DNA from: a virus | DNA: 50,363 nucleotides | Strand: one strand, 5' to 3' | Virus record (IMG/VR): IMGVR_UViG_3300025322_000030 | Location: 1-50,363 of that record | Part shown: one piece after another, positions 28,398 to 34,773 of the stretch | Layout: each line of letters starts with the position of its first letter | Numbering within the stretch: the stretch's first letter is position 1 | Notes under the pieces: model-generated | What the model was told of the DNA's origin: nothing | Seen by the model: the letters and a program-made list of their open reading frames with translations, nothing else | The model's database searches: none | Made by a program: the position numbers and the translations under genes

Positions 28398-28920
28398 ACG
28401 GCTCAATGTAAAACAAGTCAGCAACTTGATTGGTTCTCTTAATAGCTTTTACAAAAACACCAGGGCATTGAGGATCACTGTGCAACTTAAGTATTTCCAT
28501 GTCAGAGAGTATGTCAGACATGTTATCTACACTGAATCTCCAGTAATCAGCTGGATGGTCATGTTTCTTGAATCCACGAGATCTGCATGTGAGAAATAAG
28601 GTACCATCCATACGAAGTACGTACTTAATTCCGTATATTGCTGACCTCCAGTTCTTAGCATGTTCTAGCATTTCCGTACATATAATTACATCGAATAGTC
28701 CTGGTGAGTAGTTTGCAGGTAAGTTTTCAGCTTCTATAACTTTGTCAACTCCCTTACCAGGTCTTATGTCTATGCCTACGTATGAGAGTGGCTTGAGTGA
28801 CATTATTATAGTCCTAGGAGATCCATTTACGTCTAGACTACCTACTTCTAGTACAACTTTGTCCTTGATTTCCTCAGGACTTATATTAGACCGCAGAAAG
28901 TCCATTACGCTCTTGTGCAT
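28384..28920 (-). CDS. SAM-dependent methyltransferase, type 11-like
   Basis: About 178 aa. Motif I is VVLEVGSLDVNG, the acidic residue of motif II is in YVGIDI, and FDVIICTEMLEH is the usual motif IV/post region; a HPADYWRFS segment follows, as in phage and cell-envelope methyltransferases found beside glycosyltransferases. The ATG at 28920 starts 2 nt after a 23-bp dyad and lacks a ribosome site; an in-frame TTG at 28980 would add 20 residues. Likely acts on sugars made or moved by its neighbours. Confidence 0.75.
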   Translation of the reverse strand: MHKSVMDFLRSNISPEEIKDKVVLEVGSLDVNGSPRTIIMSLKPLSYVGIDIRPGKGVDKVIEAENLPANYSPGLFDVIICTEMLEHAKNWRSAIYGIKYVLRMDGTLFLTCRSRGFKKHDHPADYWRFSVDNMSDILSDMEILKLHSDPQCPGVFVKAIKRTNQVADLFYIEPYEQL

Positions 28921-29947
28921 AAGTTTGATCAATTTTGGAATGATCTTGATCCCAAGGCTTGGAGGTAAGTAGTTGCTCAAAGCTCATGATCTTACGACTG
29001 TCAAGCCAGTTCTTTTCATTAGTGCCAATTTCAATAGCTTTGGACCACCACTTGTCGATGTTTATGTACTTACCAAAGCGTTCGGTTAGAGCCTTCCTAT
29101 TACGTTGCATCATTGGCTCGCCACCAAGCACGTAGCAACTAACCAGGAACCCAAAAGTGTGGGGGAAGTTGCCACTTGATGTGTAGCGTCTGTACTTCTC
29201 ATGATCGTTTAGGTCTTTGGCTAGGAAGGCCTCATTACTGTTTCCGTTGTTACCTATACGAGGAAATGGACCTATGTGAATGCAAGAGTTGGTAGGAACT
29301 GCCCAGTTTTTGAAGCCGAGGAGCCAAGGCTTAATTCCTATATGCATGTCACCTCCACCCCAGCTGACTCTGTGCTCAGATAGGGCACCGTAGCCGTTTA
29401 GGCCCTTGTCTTTATCTAAGAACCAGCTCCTTCGACAGATCCATGGCATGCCTTTCCAAGTAATCATCCTTTCGTGATCATAAGCAGTGCCCCAAGGACC
29501 TAGTTCATGTCTGGAGATATTTCTATCGTGCCTAGCCCTCGACTCATGCTGATGAGCCCAGGAGATAGGAGCGTGGGCAAAACCTAGAGTTGGGTCGTTA
29601 TATCTACGATCCATGAAACTAACTAAGTCCTTAATGGAGTCCCTACCAACTATCATGTGTGAATCAAGACATATGATGTACTCACCAACAGCCTTCTCAG
29701 CAGCCAACTCACGAGCTGTGAATAGACATGGGAAGTCCTGATAGAACAACTTGAGGGTCCCATCTCTGCAGTAACCAGTTGGAAGAGCACCTCTTAAGTG
29801 GTCCCTAATTTTCTTATCAGAGTTGTCTACGACTATTACTTCACCAGCACCTTTGCCAAGTGGACGTAGCTCTTCTATACATGATCTAACCGTTACAGCT
29901 AGCATTGCTAAGTCGTTGCGATTAGCTATGATGACAGATACTATCAT
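28886..29947 (-). CDS. GT2-family glycosyltransferase
   Basis: A 353-aa protein beginning SVIIANRNDLAML, with EVIVVDNSD and the DxD-like IICLDSHM motif. A WGGGDMHIGIKPW segment near residue 220 matches the acceptor-side motif of polypeptide or polysaccharide glycosyltransferases. Its ATG overlaps the spanin stop as ATGA. Together with the second GT2 and the methyltransferase it forms a three-gene sugar-modification block inserted between lysis and packaging genes. Confidence 0.8.
   Translation of the reverse strand: MIVSVIIANRNDLAMLAVTVRSCIEELRPLGKGAGEVIVVDNSDKKIRDHLRGALPTGYCRDGTLKLFYQDFPCLFTARELAAEKAVGEYIICLDSHMIVGRDSIKDLVSFMDRRYNDPTLGFAHAPISWAHQHESRARHDRNISRHELGPWGTAYDHERMITWKGMPWICRRSWFLDKDKGLNGYGALSEHRVSWGGGDMHIGIKPWLLGFKNWAVPTNSCIHIGPFPRIGNNGNSNEAFLAKDLNDHEKYRRYTSSGNFPHTFGFLVSCYVLGGEPMMQRNRKALTERFGKYINIDKWWSKAIEIGTNEKNWLDSRKIMSFEQLLTSKPWDQDHSKIDQTYAQERNGLSAV
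28923..28945. promoter_or_regulatory. 23-bp dyad copy 7
   Basis: Arms GTTTGATC and GAATGATC. It lies inside the 3' end of one glycosyltransferase gene and 2 nt before the methyltransferase ATG. Confidence 0.75.
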
Positions 29948-30216
29948 TTAGCTACCTTAGCTCCTGCATATACAGCTACAAAGGTTCCAGTAATTGAAAT
30001 AATAATTTCTTTCCAGTGTGTCCTGAACTTTTCCTGTAGCTGAAACCACTCCTTAACAAGGTCTGATTTCTTATCAGGAGGGAGGTTAGACCTAAGAATT
30101 TCCTTAACAACTGGATCCTCAAGTATAATCTTTCCACCTTGAGGGCCTGTAACTTTAACCTGACGGCCTCCACAACTGACGCTAATCGCTAAGATTACTA
30201 TCAGTGCTAGTTTCAA
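29944..30216 (-). CDS. Candidate unimolecular spanin (lipoprotein with C-terminal membrane segment)
   Basis: A 90-aa protein. The N-terminus is a lipoprotein signal: a Lys, a hydrophobic stretch, then ISVSC with the lipid-accepting Cys at 15. The C-terminus has a membrane segment (IIISITGTFVAVYAGA). This two-anchor layout is that of u-spanins such as T1 gp11, which span the periplasm and fuse the inner and outer membranes at lysis. It starts with TTG and overlaps the transglycosylase gene by 35 bp, as spanin genes often do. It is shorter than T1 gp11. Confidence 0.6.
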   Translation of the reverse strand: MKLALIVILAISVSCGGRQVKVTGPQGGKIILEDPVVKEILRSNLPPDKKSDLVKEWFQLQEKFRTHWKEIIISITGTFVAVYAGAKVAK

Positions 30217-30574
30217 ACTGTTTCATCCAATCTTTTACTTTTGCTAAGTAGACTGACCTGTCCTTTGGATCACAGAAGTGAATAGTAGCTTTTTCAATAC
30301 TCTTCCATCGTTTAAGAAGTAACTTTAGAAAGGCTACTCCACAAGCTACATCAACAAGATCGTCGTCAATAGCTTGCATTGATAATAGCAAGTCTTTCAT
30401 AGCAATAGATGACATCTGAAAGACTCCTAGGCAATTTGTAGGTGACTTTTGTCTTAGGCCAAGTGAACTCTCAACCATTGCAATTGAGTTGGCCCAGGCA
30501 GGATCTATGCCAAAGATTTTAGCAAAGATTTCAATCTTCGCCTTTGTCTCCGATTGTTTTCTGTTCAGCTTCAA
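30182..30574 (-). CDS. Lytic transglycosylase (endolysin candidate)
   Basis: A 130-aa protein with the SLT/lysozyme-like signature: catalytic Glu in AMVESS (Glu35) and GVFQMS at 50-55. It would cleave peptidoglycan glycan strands. There is no signal peptide, so it would need a holin. The start is uncertain: the frame opens with a TTG at 30574, overlapping the upstream gene by 44 bp, and no strong ribosome site is visible. The adjacent spanin candidate supports a lysis cassette. Confidence 0.75.
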   Translation of the reverse strand: MKLNRKQSETKAKIEIFAKIFGIDPAWANSIAMVESSLGLRQKSPTNCLGVFQMSSIAMKDLLLSMQAIDDDLVDVACGVAFLKLLLKRWKSIEKATIHFCDPKDRSVYLAKVKDWMKQFETSTDSNLSD

Positions 30575-31106
30575 CTTCTATCACCATACCAGCCTCTTTG
30601 GCTGCTAGAATACCCCTTCTCTTGAACTCAGTCAGTTCTTCAGCTGTTAGACTTAAGGAAGTAGCCTGTGAATAGATCTTGGTAGGCACACGTAGGCCAG
30701 AGAGCTCAAGTAGGACTGTGTCAGCTACCTTCATCTTGTCCCTCAAGCCTATTTCCCCAGACTCGTCATCAAAAATCTCATGATATGTAGCTAATGCTTT
30801 ATCAGTGAGGACTCTGACTTTCTCAACAACTTTCTTAGTCTCCTCATCACGTTCCTGTCTTATCTCAGATAACTTGTATTCCCCAAGATGACTATTTAAC
30901 GTGTTAGAGACAGTCTGAGGATGGATGTTAAGGATCTCAGCAATCTCTGTCTGCTTAAATCCCTTAGCAGCTAAATTAACAATCTCATGATGGCGCTGCC
31001 AGAGCTGCTTAATGTTGTGAGCCTTCCTCTCAGTAGCTGGAACCCTACGTCTGTCCTCTTCTCTATATTCAAACCCATAAAGTCCGTTTCTCTCACTCAC
31101 TTCCAT
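30531..31106 (-). CDS. HTH protein, probable terminase small subunit
   Basis: A 191-aa protein. A helix-turn-helix is clear at about residues 47-68 (KGFKQTEIAEILNIHPQTVSNTL). A helical region follows, then a short LRVPTK motif. Being first in the late operon, this fits TerS, which recognises phage DNA for packaging. It could instead be a late transcription regulator. AGAGG lies 9 nt before the ATG at 31106. Confidence 0.6.
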   Translation of the reverse strand: MEVSERNGLYGFEYREEDRRRVPATERKAHNIKQLWQRHHEIVNLAAKGFKQTEIAEILNIHPQTVSNTLNSHLGEYKLSEIRQERDEETKKVVEKVRVLTDKALATYHEIFDDESGEIGLRDKMKVADTVLLELSGLRVPTKIYSQATSLSLTAEELTEFKRRGILAAKEAGMVIEVEAEQKTIGDKGED

Positions 31107-31142
31107 CACATTATACCTCTAAATATACCATACCACACTTCC

Positions 31143-31172
31143 ATAATAAATGCAAGGTAACTTTATGTACAA
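31143..31172 (-). promoter_or_regulatory. Candidate late-operon promoter
   Basis: On the minus strand TTGTAC (31172-31167) and TATTAT (31148-31143) are separated by 18 bp, ahead of the first late gene. A 23-bp dyad lies 7 bp upstream of the -35. Confidence 0.5.
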
Positions 31173-31179
31173 TTTGAAA

Positions 31180-31202
31180 GTACGATCAATTTTGGTTCGA
31201 TC
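31180..31202. promoter_or_regulatory. 23-bp dyad copy 8
   Basis: Arms GTACGATC and GTTCGATC. It lies in the divergent region between the late (minus) and early (plus) modules, upstream of the candidate late promoter. Confidence 0.8.
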
Positions 31203-31401
31203 TATTACTAAACCTTTAGTTGCATCTCCTCAACTACTCTCTCACAAACCACTCAATTGTCCGTACCAAGATCAATCCATTTCAATTCGTTGACCACAAT
31301 CCTACGAGCATTGTACATTTTAGTTTGATTGGAAGAAGTGTGGGAGAGCTAACCCCGCGCCGTACGTCATACGTCTCCCCCATGCCCTCGAAACAAATCC
31401 C
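31203..31401. other. Non-coding divergent spacer
   Basis: No gene is seen here. It contains one possible plus-strand promoter (TTGACC at 31290, TACATT at 31314, 18 bp apart) and an isolated half-dyad near 31323. GC content rises sharply after about 31350, where the moron-like segment begins. Confidence 0.5.
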
Positions 31402-31430
31402 TTGACAAACAACGTGGGAGGGGTTATGAT
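31402..31430 (+). promoter_or_regulatory. Consensus sigma70-type promoter of moron-like gene
   Basis: TTGACA and TATGAT are separated by 17 bp. No 23-bp dyad is placed in front of it, unlike the early promoters, so this gene may be transcribed independently of phage control. Confidence 0.75.
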
Positions 31431-31476
31431 GGTGACAATCGCGGGTGAAACCGCGAGACGATCATTGACAATTAGG

Positions 31477-31499
31477 GTTCGACCATTCAAATCTCGAGC
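31477..31499. promoter_or_regulatory. Degenerate 23-bp dyad
   Basis: Left arm GTTCGACC matches the family; the right arm CTCGAGC matches at five of seven positions. It lies in the leader of the moron-like gene. Confidence 0.35.
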
Positions 31500-31525
31500 G
31501 GATTTGTGGCATGAAAGGATTTGTC

Positions 31526-31906
31526 ATGACCATAAACCTTAACGAGAAATTGACGGGAATCGTCCGAACAATATCCGCATCCGTTAGGTTGGATACGGAT
31601 ATGCCGAAAACCCAGGCAAAATCAATATTTCTCGATATTGATTTCTCCGAATGCACACTTGGAGATATTTTGGACTTCGCGTGTGCGGACCGGAGAATTG
31701 CATGGGCGAACGGTGGAAATGGCCGGAAGGCATACCCATCGTTGAAAATCGGCCAACATGTAAAGGTGTTGGCCAAATCGGCAGGTGCGAAAACCGTTGA
31801 CATTTTTGCATATGTCAACGAGCAGGCACGTGCGGCCGGTATCACGCCAAAAGAGTGGCTTGATGCCGAGGCCAAAAGGCGCGGTTTGGAACCGCTGGGG
31901 AAATAA
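31526..31906 (+). CDS. Moron-like gene of unknown function
   Basis: A 126-aa protein (MTINLNEKLTGIV...). The middle is acidic with LGDILDFACADRR; the C-terminus has a helical AGITPKEWLDAEAKRRG segment. No family recognised. The segment is visibly richer in GC than its flanks, has its own consensus promoter and stands between the divergent modules, all features of a moron. The ATG at 31526 has AAAGGA 6 nt upstream; a start at 31511 would add 5 residues. Confidence 0.6.
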   Translation: MTINLNEKLTGIVRTISASVRLDTDMPKTQAKSIFLDIDFSECTLGDILDFACADRRIAWANGGNGRKAYPSLKIGQHVKVLAKSAGAKTVDIFAYVNEQARAAGITPKEWLDAEAKRRGLEPLGK

Positions 31907-31962
31907 CAACTTTCCGCCACGAACCGCTCGAGTTTTGGATGGTTAAGCCAATTGGAGGTGTT

Positions 31963-32157
31963 ATGAGATCAATTGGGAAGGTAATATGCACAAAGGAGTA
32001 TCCAAAACTCCTACGTGGTAGAGGTAATAGGATAGTCCTACACCTATCAGATATCCGAGACTGGGATAGGGGTATATGGAATATCGGCTTGTATGAGGTA
32101 TTCAAAGGGCCAGATAGGCCAGGAACTACGCCACCCACCGCACCACCCACTGCATAA
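31963..32157 (+). CDS. Small protein, unknown
   Basis: A 64-aa basic protein starting MRSIGKVICTKEY, with GGAGG 5 nt before the ATG. The C-terminus is Pro/Thr-rich (GTTPPTAPPTA), echoing the virion repeats. A terminator-like hairpin follows closely. Confidence 0.5.
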   Translation: MRSIGKVICTKEYPKLLRGRGNRIVLHLSDIRDWDRGIWNIGLYEVFKGPDRPGTTPPTAPPTA

Positions 32158-32168
32158 CAACTGCTGAA

Positions 32169-32207
32169 GGGTAGATAGTTCACAGCTGTCTACCCTCCTT
32201 CCTTTAG
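32169..32207 (+). terminator. Terminator-like hairpin
   Basis: GGGTAGA pairs with TCTACCC, extended by three inner pairs around a 7-nt loop, followed by a pyrimidine-rich run with several Ts. It ends the short transcription unit before the AT-rich regulatory region. Confidence 0.6.
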
Positions 32208-32222
32208 TTATGTAGTTCCATA

Positions 32223-32245
32223 GTTCGATTTATTTTGGATTGAAC
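32223..32245. promoter_or_regulatory. 23-bp dyad copy 9
   Basis: Arms GTTCGATT and GATTGAAC. It marks the left edge of the AT-rich, iteron-containing region. Confidence 0.8.
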
Positions 32246-32269
32246 TTTTGCTTCTATTATATAGATAGT

Positions 32270-32309
32270 GTGAGTTGTTCGTAGTGTTGTGAGTTGTTAG
32301 TGAGTAGTT
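32270..32309. repeat. Iteron-like direct repeats
   Basis: GTGAGTTGTT at 32270-32279 and 32289-32298, then GTGAGTAGTT at 32300-32309. The first two are 19 bp apart centre to centre, close to two helical turns. They could bind an initiator or regulator. Confidence 0.5.
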
Positions 32310-32336
32310 ATATTGTGTGTCTATAATAATTGTACA

Positions 32337-32366
32337 TTGACATATTAACGACACTCATGTTAATAT
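32337..32366 (+). promoter_or_regulatory. Candidate promoter in AT-rich region
   Basis: TTGACA and TAATAT separated by 18 bp. The inverted repeat ATTAACGA/TCGTTAAT overlaps the spacer and -10, so a bound protein could block it. Confidence 0.55.
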
Positions 32367-32373
32367 CGTTAAT
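32344..32373. repeat. Inverted repeat over promoter
   Basis: Exact 8-bp arms ATTAACGA and TCGTTAAT with a 14-bp spacer, unrelated to the 23-bp dyad family. Confidence 0.7.
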
Positions 32374-32524
32374 AACGAAAATGTGTGAGTGCCATTATGT
32401 ATTATTATATATATATATCTATATATAGGAGAGTAGTGTGTGGTGTGTGTTGGGTGGTGGGATAAGGCACTAACACATTATGGTTAATGTTGGTTATTTG
32501 GTATGGATCAATCTGTCATTAATA

Positions 32525-32547
32525 GATCGAACCATTTTGGATTGAAC
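32525..32547. promoter_or_regulatory. 23-bp dyad copy 10, upstream of early promoter
   Basis: Arms GATCGAAC and GATTGAAC. Its right end is exactly 18 bp from the -35 of the next promoter. Confidence 0.85.
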
Positions 32548-32565
32548 TGGTAATTTGTGAAGTGC

Positions 32566-32595
32566 TTGACAACTGGGTGTAAGTTGTGTTATGAT
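32566..32595 (+). promoter_or_regulatory. Early promoter A
   Basis: TTGACA and TATGAT with an 18-bp spacer. The 18 bp between dyad and -35 (TGGTAATT...AAGTGC) are conserved with promoter B at 33820. An ATG lies 8 nt after the -10, so a transcript could start at or next to it. Confidence 0.8.
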
Positions 32596-32602
32596 GGACA
32601 AC

Positions 32603-32674
32603 ATGAGCGAATTGAACAATGGAGGGAACAATGAACTGCGATCACGAATTAAAACCCATCAGAATCGGACCTAA
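32603..32674 (+). CDS. Possible leaderless leader peptide
   Basis: A 23-aa frame (starts MSELNNGGNNEL) whose ATG falls at the expected transcription start of promoter A. It has no ribosome site. It could be a leader peptide or chance. Confidence 0.3.
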   Translation: MSELNNGGNNELRSRIKTHQNRT

Positions 32675-32726
32675 GGGAAAGTTTATTTCAAGTACTAGCA
32701 GCCCCGCTGGGCAAGGAGGAGAGACA

Positions 32727-32900
32727 ATGGAAAAGAAGACTATGACACCAATCGTGGTGCTAAGAACCTTCTTCGGCCAGAAGGAAGGCCAGACACTGAA
32801 GGGATTTATGGAGGAGATAAAGGAGCTGAGTGAACAGGAGAAGCTCCACCTGGCCAAACTCGCAGCTGAGGAGCTTGGTGTTGAGTTGGAAGTGAAGTAG
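32727..32900 (+). CDS. Conserved small phage protein, unknown
   Basis: A 57-aa helical protein with the pattern FFGQKEGQTLKGFMEEIK then LSEQEKLHLAKLAAEELGV. I recognise this as a small family common in tailed phages, function unknown. The start at 32727 has AGGAGG upstream; an in-frame ATG at 32631, also with GGAGG, would add 32 less typical residues. Confidence 0.65.
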   Translation: MEKKTMTPIVVLRTFFGQKEGQTLKGFMEEIKELSEQEKLHLAKLAAEELGVELEVK

Positions 32901-32912
32901 AGGGAGGAGAAG

Positions 32913-33071
32913 ATGATTAGGTCAGAATATCACTGTCTGGGATGTACTACCAAAGTAACTTTGATCTGGAGCAATTACATAGTAGATGGAGTAGAAATAG
33001 CTGATGCTCCAGTTATCGTGTGTCAGTTGTGTGGTGACTACTTGTTACCAACAACTACACAGGAAAACTAA
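32913..33071 (+). CDS. Small Zn-ribbon protein
   Basis: A 52-aa protein with HCLGC near residue 7 and CQLC near residue 38, a four-Cys zinc-ribbon pattern. GGAGGA lies upstream of the ATG. No enzymatic motif is present; likely a small nucleic-acid or protein-binding factor. Confidence 0.55.
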   Translation: MIRSEYHCLGCTTKVTLIWSNYIVDGVEIADAPVIVCQLCGDYLLPTTTQEN

Positions 33072-33086
33072 CGATTCCTACTTCGG

Positions 33087-33110
33087 CTCCATCATTGAGA
33101 AATGGTGGAG
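33087..33110 (+). ncRNA. Hairpin with GNRA loop
   Basis: CTCCATCATT pairs with AATGGTGGAG (10 bp, one GU pair) around a GAGA tetraloop. There is no T-run, so it is more likely an mRNA stability or regulatory element than a terminator. Confidence 0.5.
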
Positions 33111-33148
33111 TCCTGGGAGGGATTGAAACTAACAATTAAGGAGATAAA

Positions 33149-33334
33149 ATGACTAAGGGAGAATTAATCAAAGCATTACGGAGGAATAAACTCCCTAATA
33201 GCACAGAAGTGCTTATCAGTGTCAAGAAGTATAACGATGGTGAGGCTACATGGGATGAGATAGCTTACGTTGATGATGCTCCAAATTGCGGAGAACCAAT
33301 TTTGATATATCTAGGAAGAACAGTAATGCAATGA
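33149..33334 (+). CDS. Small conserved phage protein, unknown
   Basis: A 61-aa acidic protein starting MTKGELIKALRR. It matches the general form of a small phage family with an N-terminal helix and beta strands (EVLISVKKYNDG). AAGGAG lies upstream. The stop overlaps the next start as ATGA. Confidence 0.55.
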   Translation: MTKGELIKALRRNKLPNSTEVLISVKKYNDGEATWDEIAYVDDAPNCGEPILIYLGRTVMQ

Positions 33335-33771
33335 GTGACTACGACAAAGAGGGGAATCGAAAGATTCCCTATGTTGAAAACAGTACACGTGGTAAGAGCT
33401 TAATCCAGCCACTAAAGCACAAGGATGATGTTCTTGTGCAGGTATGGATTGATAGCAGACTCTTAGCCACTCTAACCAACTGGCTCGAGACCAGCGGTGA
33501 GTATCCACGTTTCTTGAGCGAAGTGGTTAGACGGCCACTCGAGATGCTGCTTGATTACCTAATTCAGGACAAAAGAGTGACAATGAGTGAGGATACAGCA
33601 GTAGCTCGAGAGATGCTTTCTAAGAGGTTCAAGGTGAAGCTCAACAAGGGAGATAGAGGACGCAAGAACGTCCTTCACAACACTTTGTTGAGCGAGAAGA
33701 GCAAACAGGAGCTAGATCTCGAAGAGGTTCTGGCTAAATATAAGGAGATTGAAAATGAAGATAAAGATTGA
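33331..33771 (+). CDS. Ribbon-helix-helix-like DNA-binding protein, regulator candidate
   Basis: A 146-aa protein. Residues 35-75 (VLVQVWIDSRLLATLTNWL, then RFLSEVVRRPLEMLLDYLI) follow the strand-helix-helix order of RHH proteins, with a basic C-terminal half. RHH proteins bind short palindromes as dimers, so it is a reasonable candidate to bind the 23-bp dyads; one lies immediately after its stop codon (33779). It is early in the rightward operon, just after promoter A. The start overlaps the previous stop. Confidence 0.5.
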   Translation: MSDYDKEGNRKIPYVENSTRGKSLIQPLKHKDDVLVQVWIDSRLLATLTNWLETSGEYPRFLSEVVRRPLEMLLDYLIQDKRVTMSEDTAVAREMLSKRFKVKLNKGDRGRKNVLHNTLLSEKSKQELDLEEVLAKYKEIENEDKD

Positions 33772-33778
33772 GTTGATA

Positions 33779-33801
33779 GTTCGATCGAAAATGGTTCGAA
33801 C
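33779..33801. promoter_or_regulatory. 23-bp dyad copy 11, upstream of early promoter
   Basis: Arms GTTCGATC and GTTCGAAC; among the closest copies to the consensus. Its right end is exactly 18 bp from the -35 at 33820. Confidence 0.9.
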
Positions 33802-33819
33802 TGATAATTCACAAAGTTC

Positions 33820-33849
33820 TTGACATCCAACGTACAGTTGTGATACAAT
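33820..33849 (+). promoter_or_regulatory. Early promoter B
   Basis: TTGACA and TACAAT with an 18-bp spacer. The dyad-to--35 segment (TGATAATT...AAGTTC) and part of the spacer (AGTTGTG) match promoter A. The ATG pair at 33856/33859 falls at the expected transcription start. Confidence 0.8.
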
Positions 33850-33855
33850 GAGTCC

Positions 33856-34062
33856 ATGATGAAAAAAAGAGAGTGTTTAAACCCAAGGTGCAAGGATGGA
33901 GTTTACGCCAGAGGCTTGTGTAACTCCTGTTATCAAGTTGCAATTAGAATAGTCTCAGCTGGTTTAACCAACTGGGAATCACTCGAGAAAAAAGGAAAGT
34001 CTCTACCTTTAGGAGTTTCCAGGAAGGTTAGTGAAAAGAGAGGATGGTTCACTGAAGAATAA
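33856..34062 (+). CDS. Small Zn-finger protein, probably leaderless
   Basis: A 68-aa protein beginning MMKKRECLNPRC. The four Cys (CxxxxC, then CNSC) match a short zinc finger in many phages (ARGLCNSCYQ). No ribosome site is present, and the first ATG lies 7 nt after the -10 of promoter B, so translation from a leaderless mRNA is likely. Confidence 0.6.
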   Translation: MMKKRECLNPRCKDGVYARGLCNSCYQVAIRIVSAGLTNWESLEKKGKSLPLGVSRKVSEKRGWFTEE

Positions 34063-34098
34063 GTCCATGATAAAAAGCCGAATCAAATCGGAGGAACT

Positions 34099-34287
34099 AT
34101 GAAAACAAGTAAAAAGAAGCTGACAGAGTTGAAAGCCTATCTAACTGAACAATATGAGACCGGAGATTCAGGGTGGTTGGAGGGCTGGATATGTGGTTAC
34201 TCAGATCTAGATCACACAAAGGATAAAGGTCTCAGGGATACACTGTTCAATCATCTTTCTGAACTGAGAAAGGGAAAAACTAAATGA
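34099..34287 (+). CDS. Small protein, unknown
   Basis: A 62-aa helical protein with GWLEGWICGYSD in the centre. GGAGG lies upstream of the ATG. It overlaps the next gene by the stop/start (ATGA). Confidence 0.5.
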   Translation: MKTSKKKLTELKAYLTEQYETGDSGWLEGWICGYSDLDHTKDKGLRDTLFNHLSELRKGKTK

Positions 34288-34610
34288 ATGAGATAGAATA
34301 TCTCCGAGACCAGCGCAAGCTGGTATGGAAACGAGTTAGAAGCTCTCACATGCTGTACGTAAGAGCCAAGCGTCTCTACGAATGCCTGAAGAAACGCTGG
34401 GAAGAAGATGAAAAAGCATATGAGGATATTGATCATCAGTTAGCCATCTTGGATGGCCGACTGCAGAAGCTTGAAGCTGCTAAGCATACTCCCAAGCTAA
34501 AAAGGCTATCAAACTCCCAGATCAAAGAGCTCCTGGTGATGTTAGGGGCTGAGGCTGATGAGTTAGATGAGATTATCGAGGACGAGCCTGAGGAGGGGAG
34601 TGATGACTGA
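34284..34610 (+). CDS. Small coiled-coil protein, unknown
   Basis: A 108-aa protein. Residues 1-70 form a charged helix or coiled coil; the last 20 residues are very acidic (DELDEIIEDEPEEGSDD). The acidic tail could mimic DNA or recruit SSB-binding partners. Part of a run of overlapping small genes. Confidence 0.5.
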   Translation: MNEIEYLRDQRKLVWKRVRSSHMLYVRAKRLYECLKKRWEEDEKAYEDIDHQLAILDGRLQKLEAAKHTPKLKRLSNSQIKELLVMLGAEADELDEIIEDEPEEGSDD

Positions 34611-34773
34611 GCGTGAGAAGAAGATAAGAGCAGCTAAGGATATATTAGTTGGAGCAAGACTTTACTTGTTAGGTCGCTCATTCATCGGGTGGTTAGAAGC
34701 AATGACGATTCTGGAAGATAGAATTGAGAGACTGGACACTGAATTAGACTGCATAAGCCTGGAGGAAAGATGA
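34603..34773 (+). CDS. Small helical protein, unknown
   Basis: A 56-aa helical protein starting MTEREKKIRAAKD. AGGAGG is inside the preceding gene 7-8 nt upstream. Its stop overlaps the following start. Confidence 0.5.
   Translation: MTEREKKIRAAKDILVGARLYLLGRSFIGWLEAMTILEDRIERLDTELDCISLEER

Larger units (their letters stand above)
32246..32524. other. AT-rich non-coding region, replication-origin candidate
   Basis: No gene is seen in these 279 bases, the longest stretch without a plausible gene. It holds three iteron-like repeats, an inverted repeat (32344-32351 with 32366-32373), a candidate promoter and a run of alternating TA (about 32400-32428) that would melt easily, followed by a GT/GGG-rich strand-biased stretch. 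It is bounded by two 23-bp dyads. This set of parts resembles an iteron origin, but no experiment or family match is available. Confidence 0.45.

Noticed and set aside
31462-32183. Several overlapping minus-strand frames around the moron-like gene
   Set aside because: They overlap a gene with promoter, ribosome site and good composition, and no family features were seen in them.
33110-33129. Sequence ending GGGATTGAAAC, like the end of some CRISPR repeats
   Set aside because: It occurs once, with no repeat-spacer array here or elsewhere in the window.
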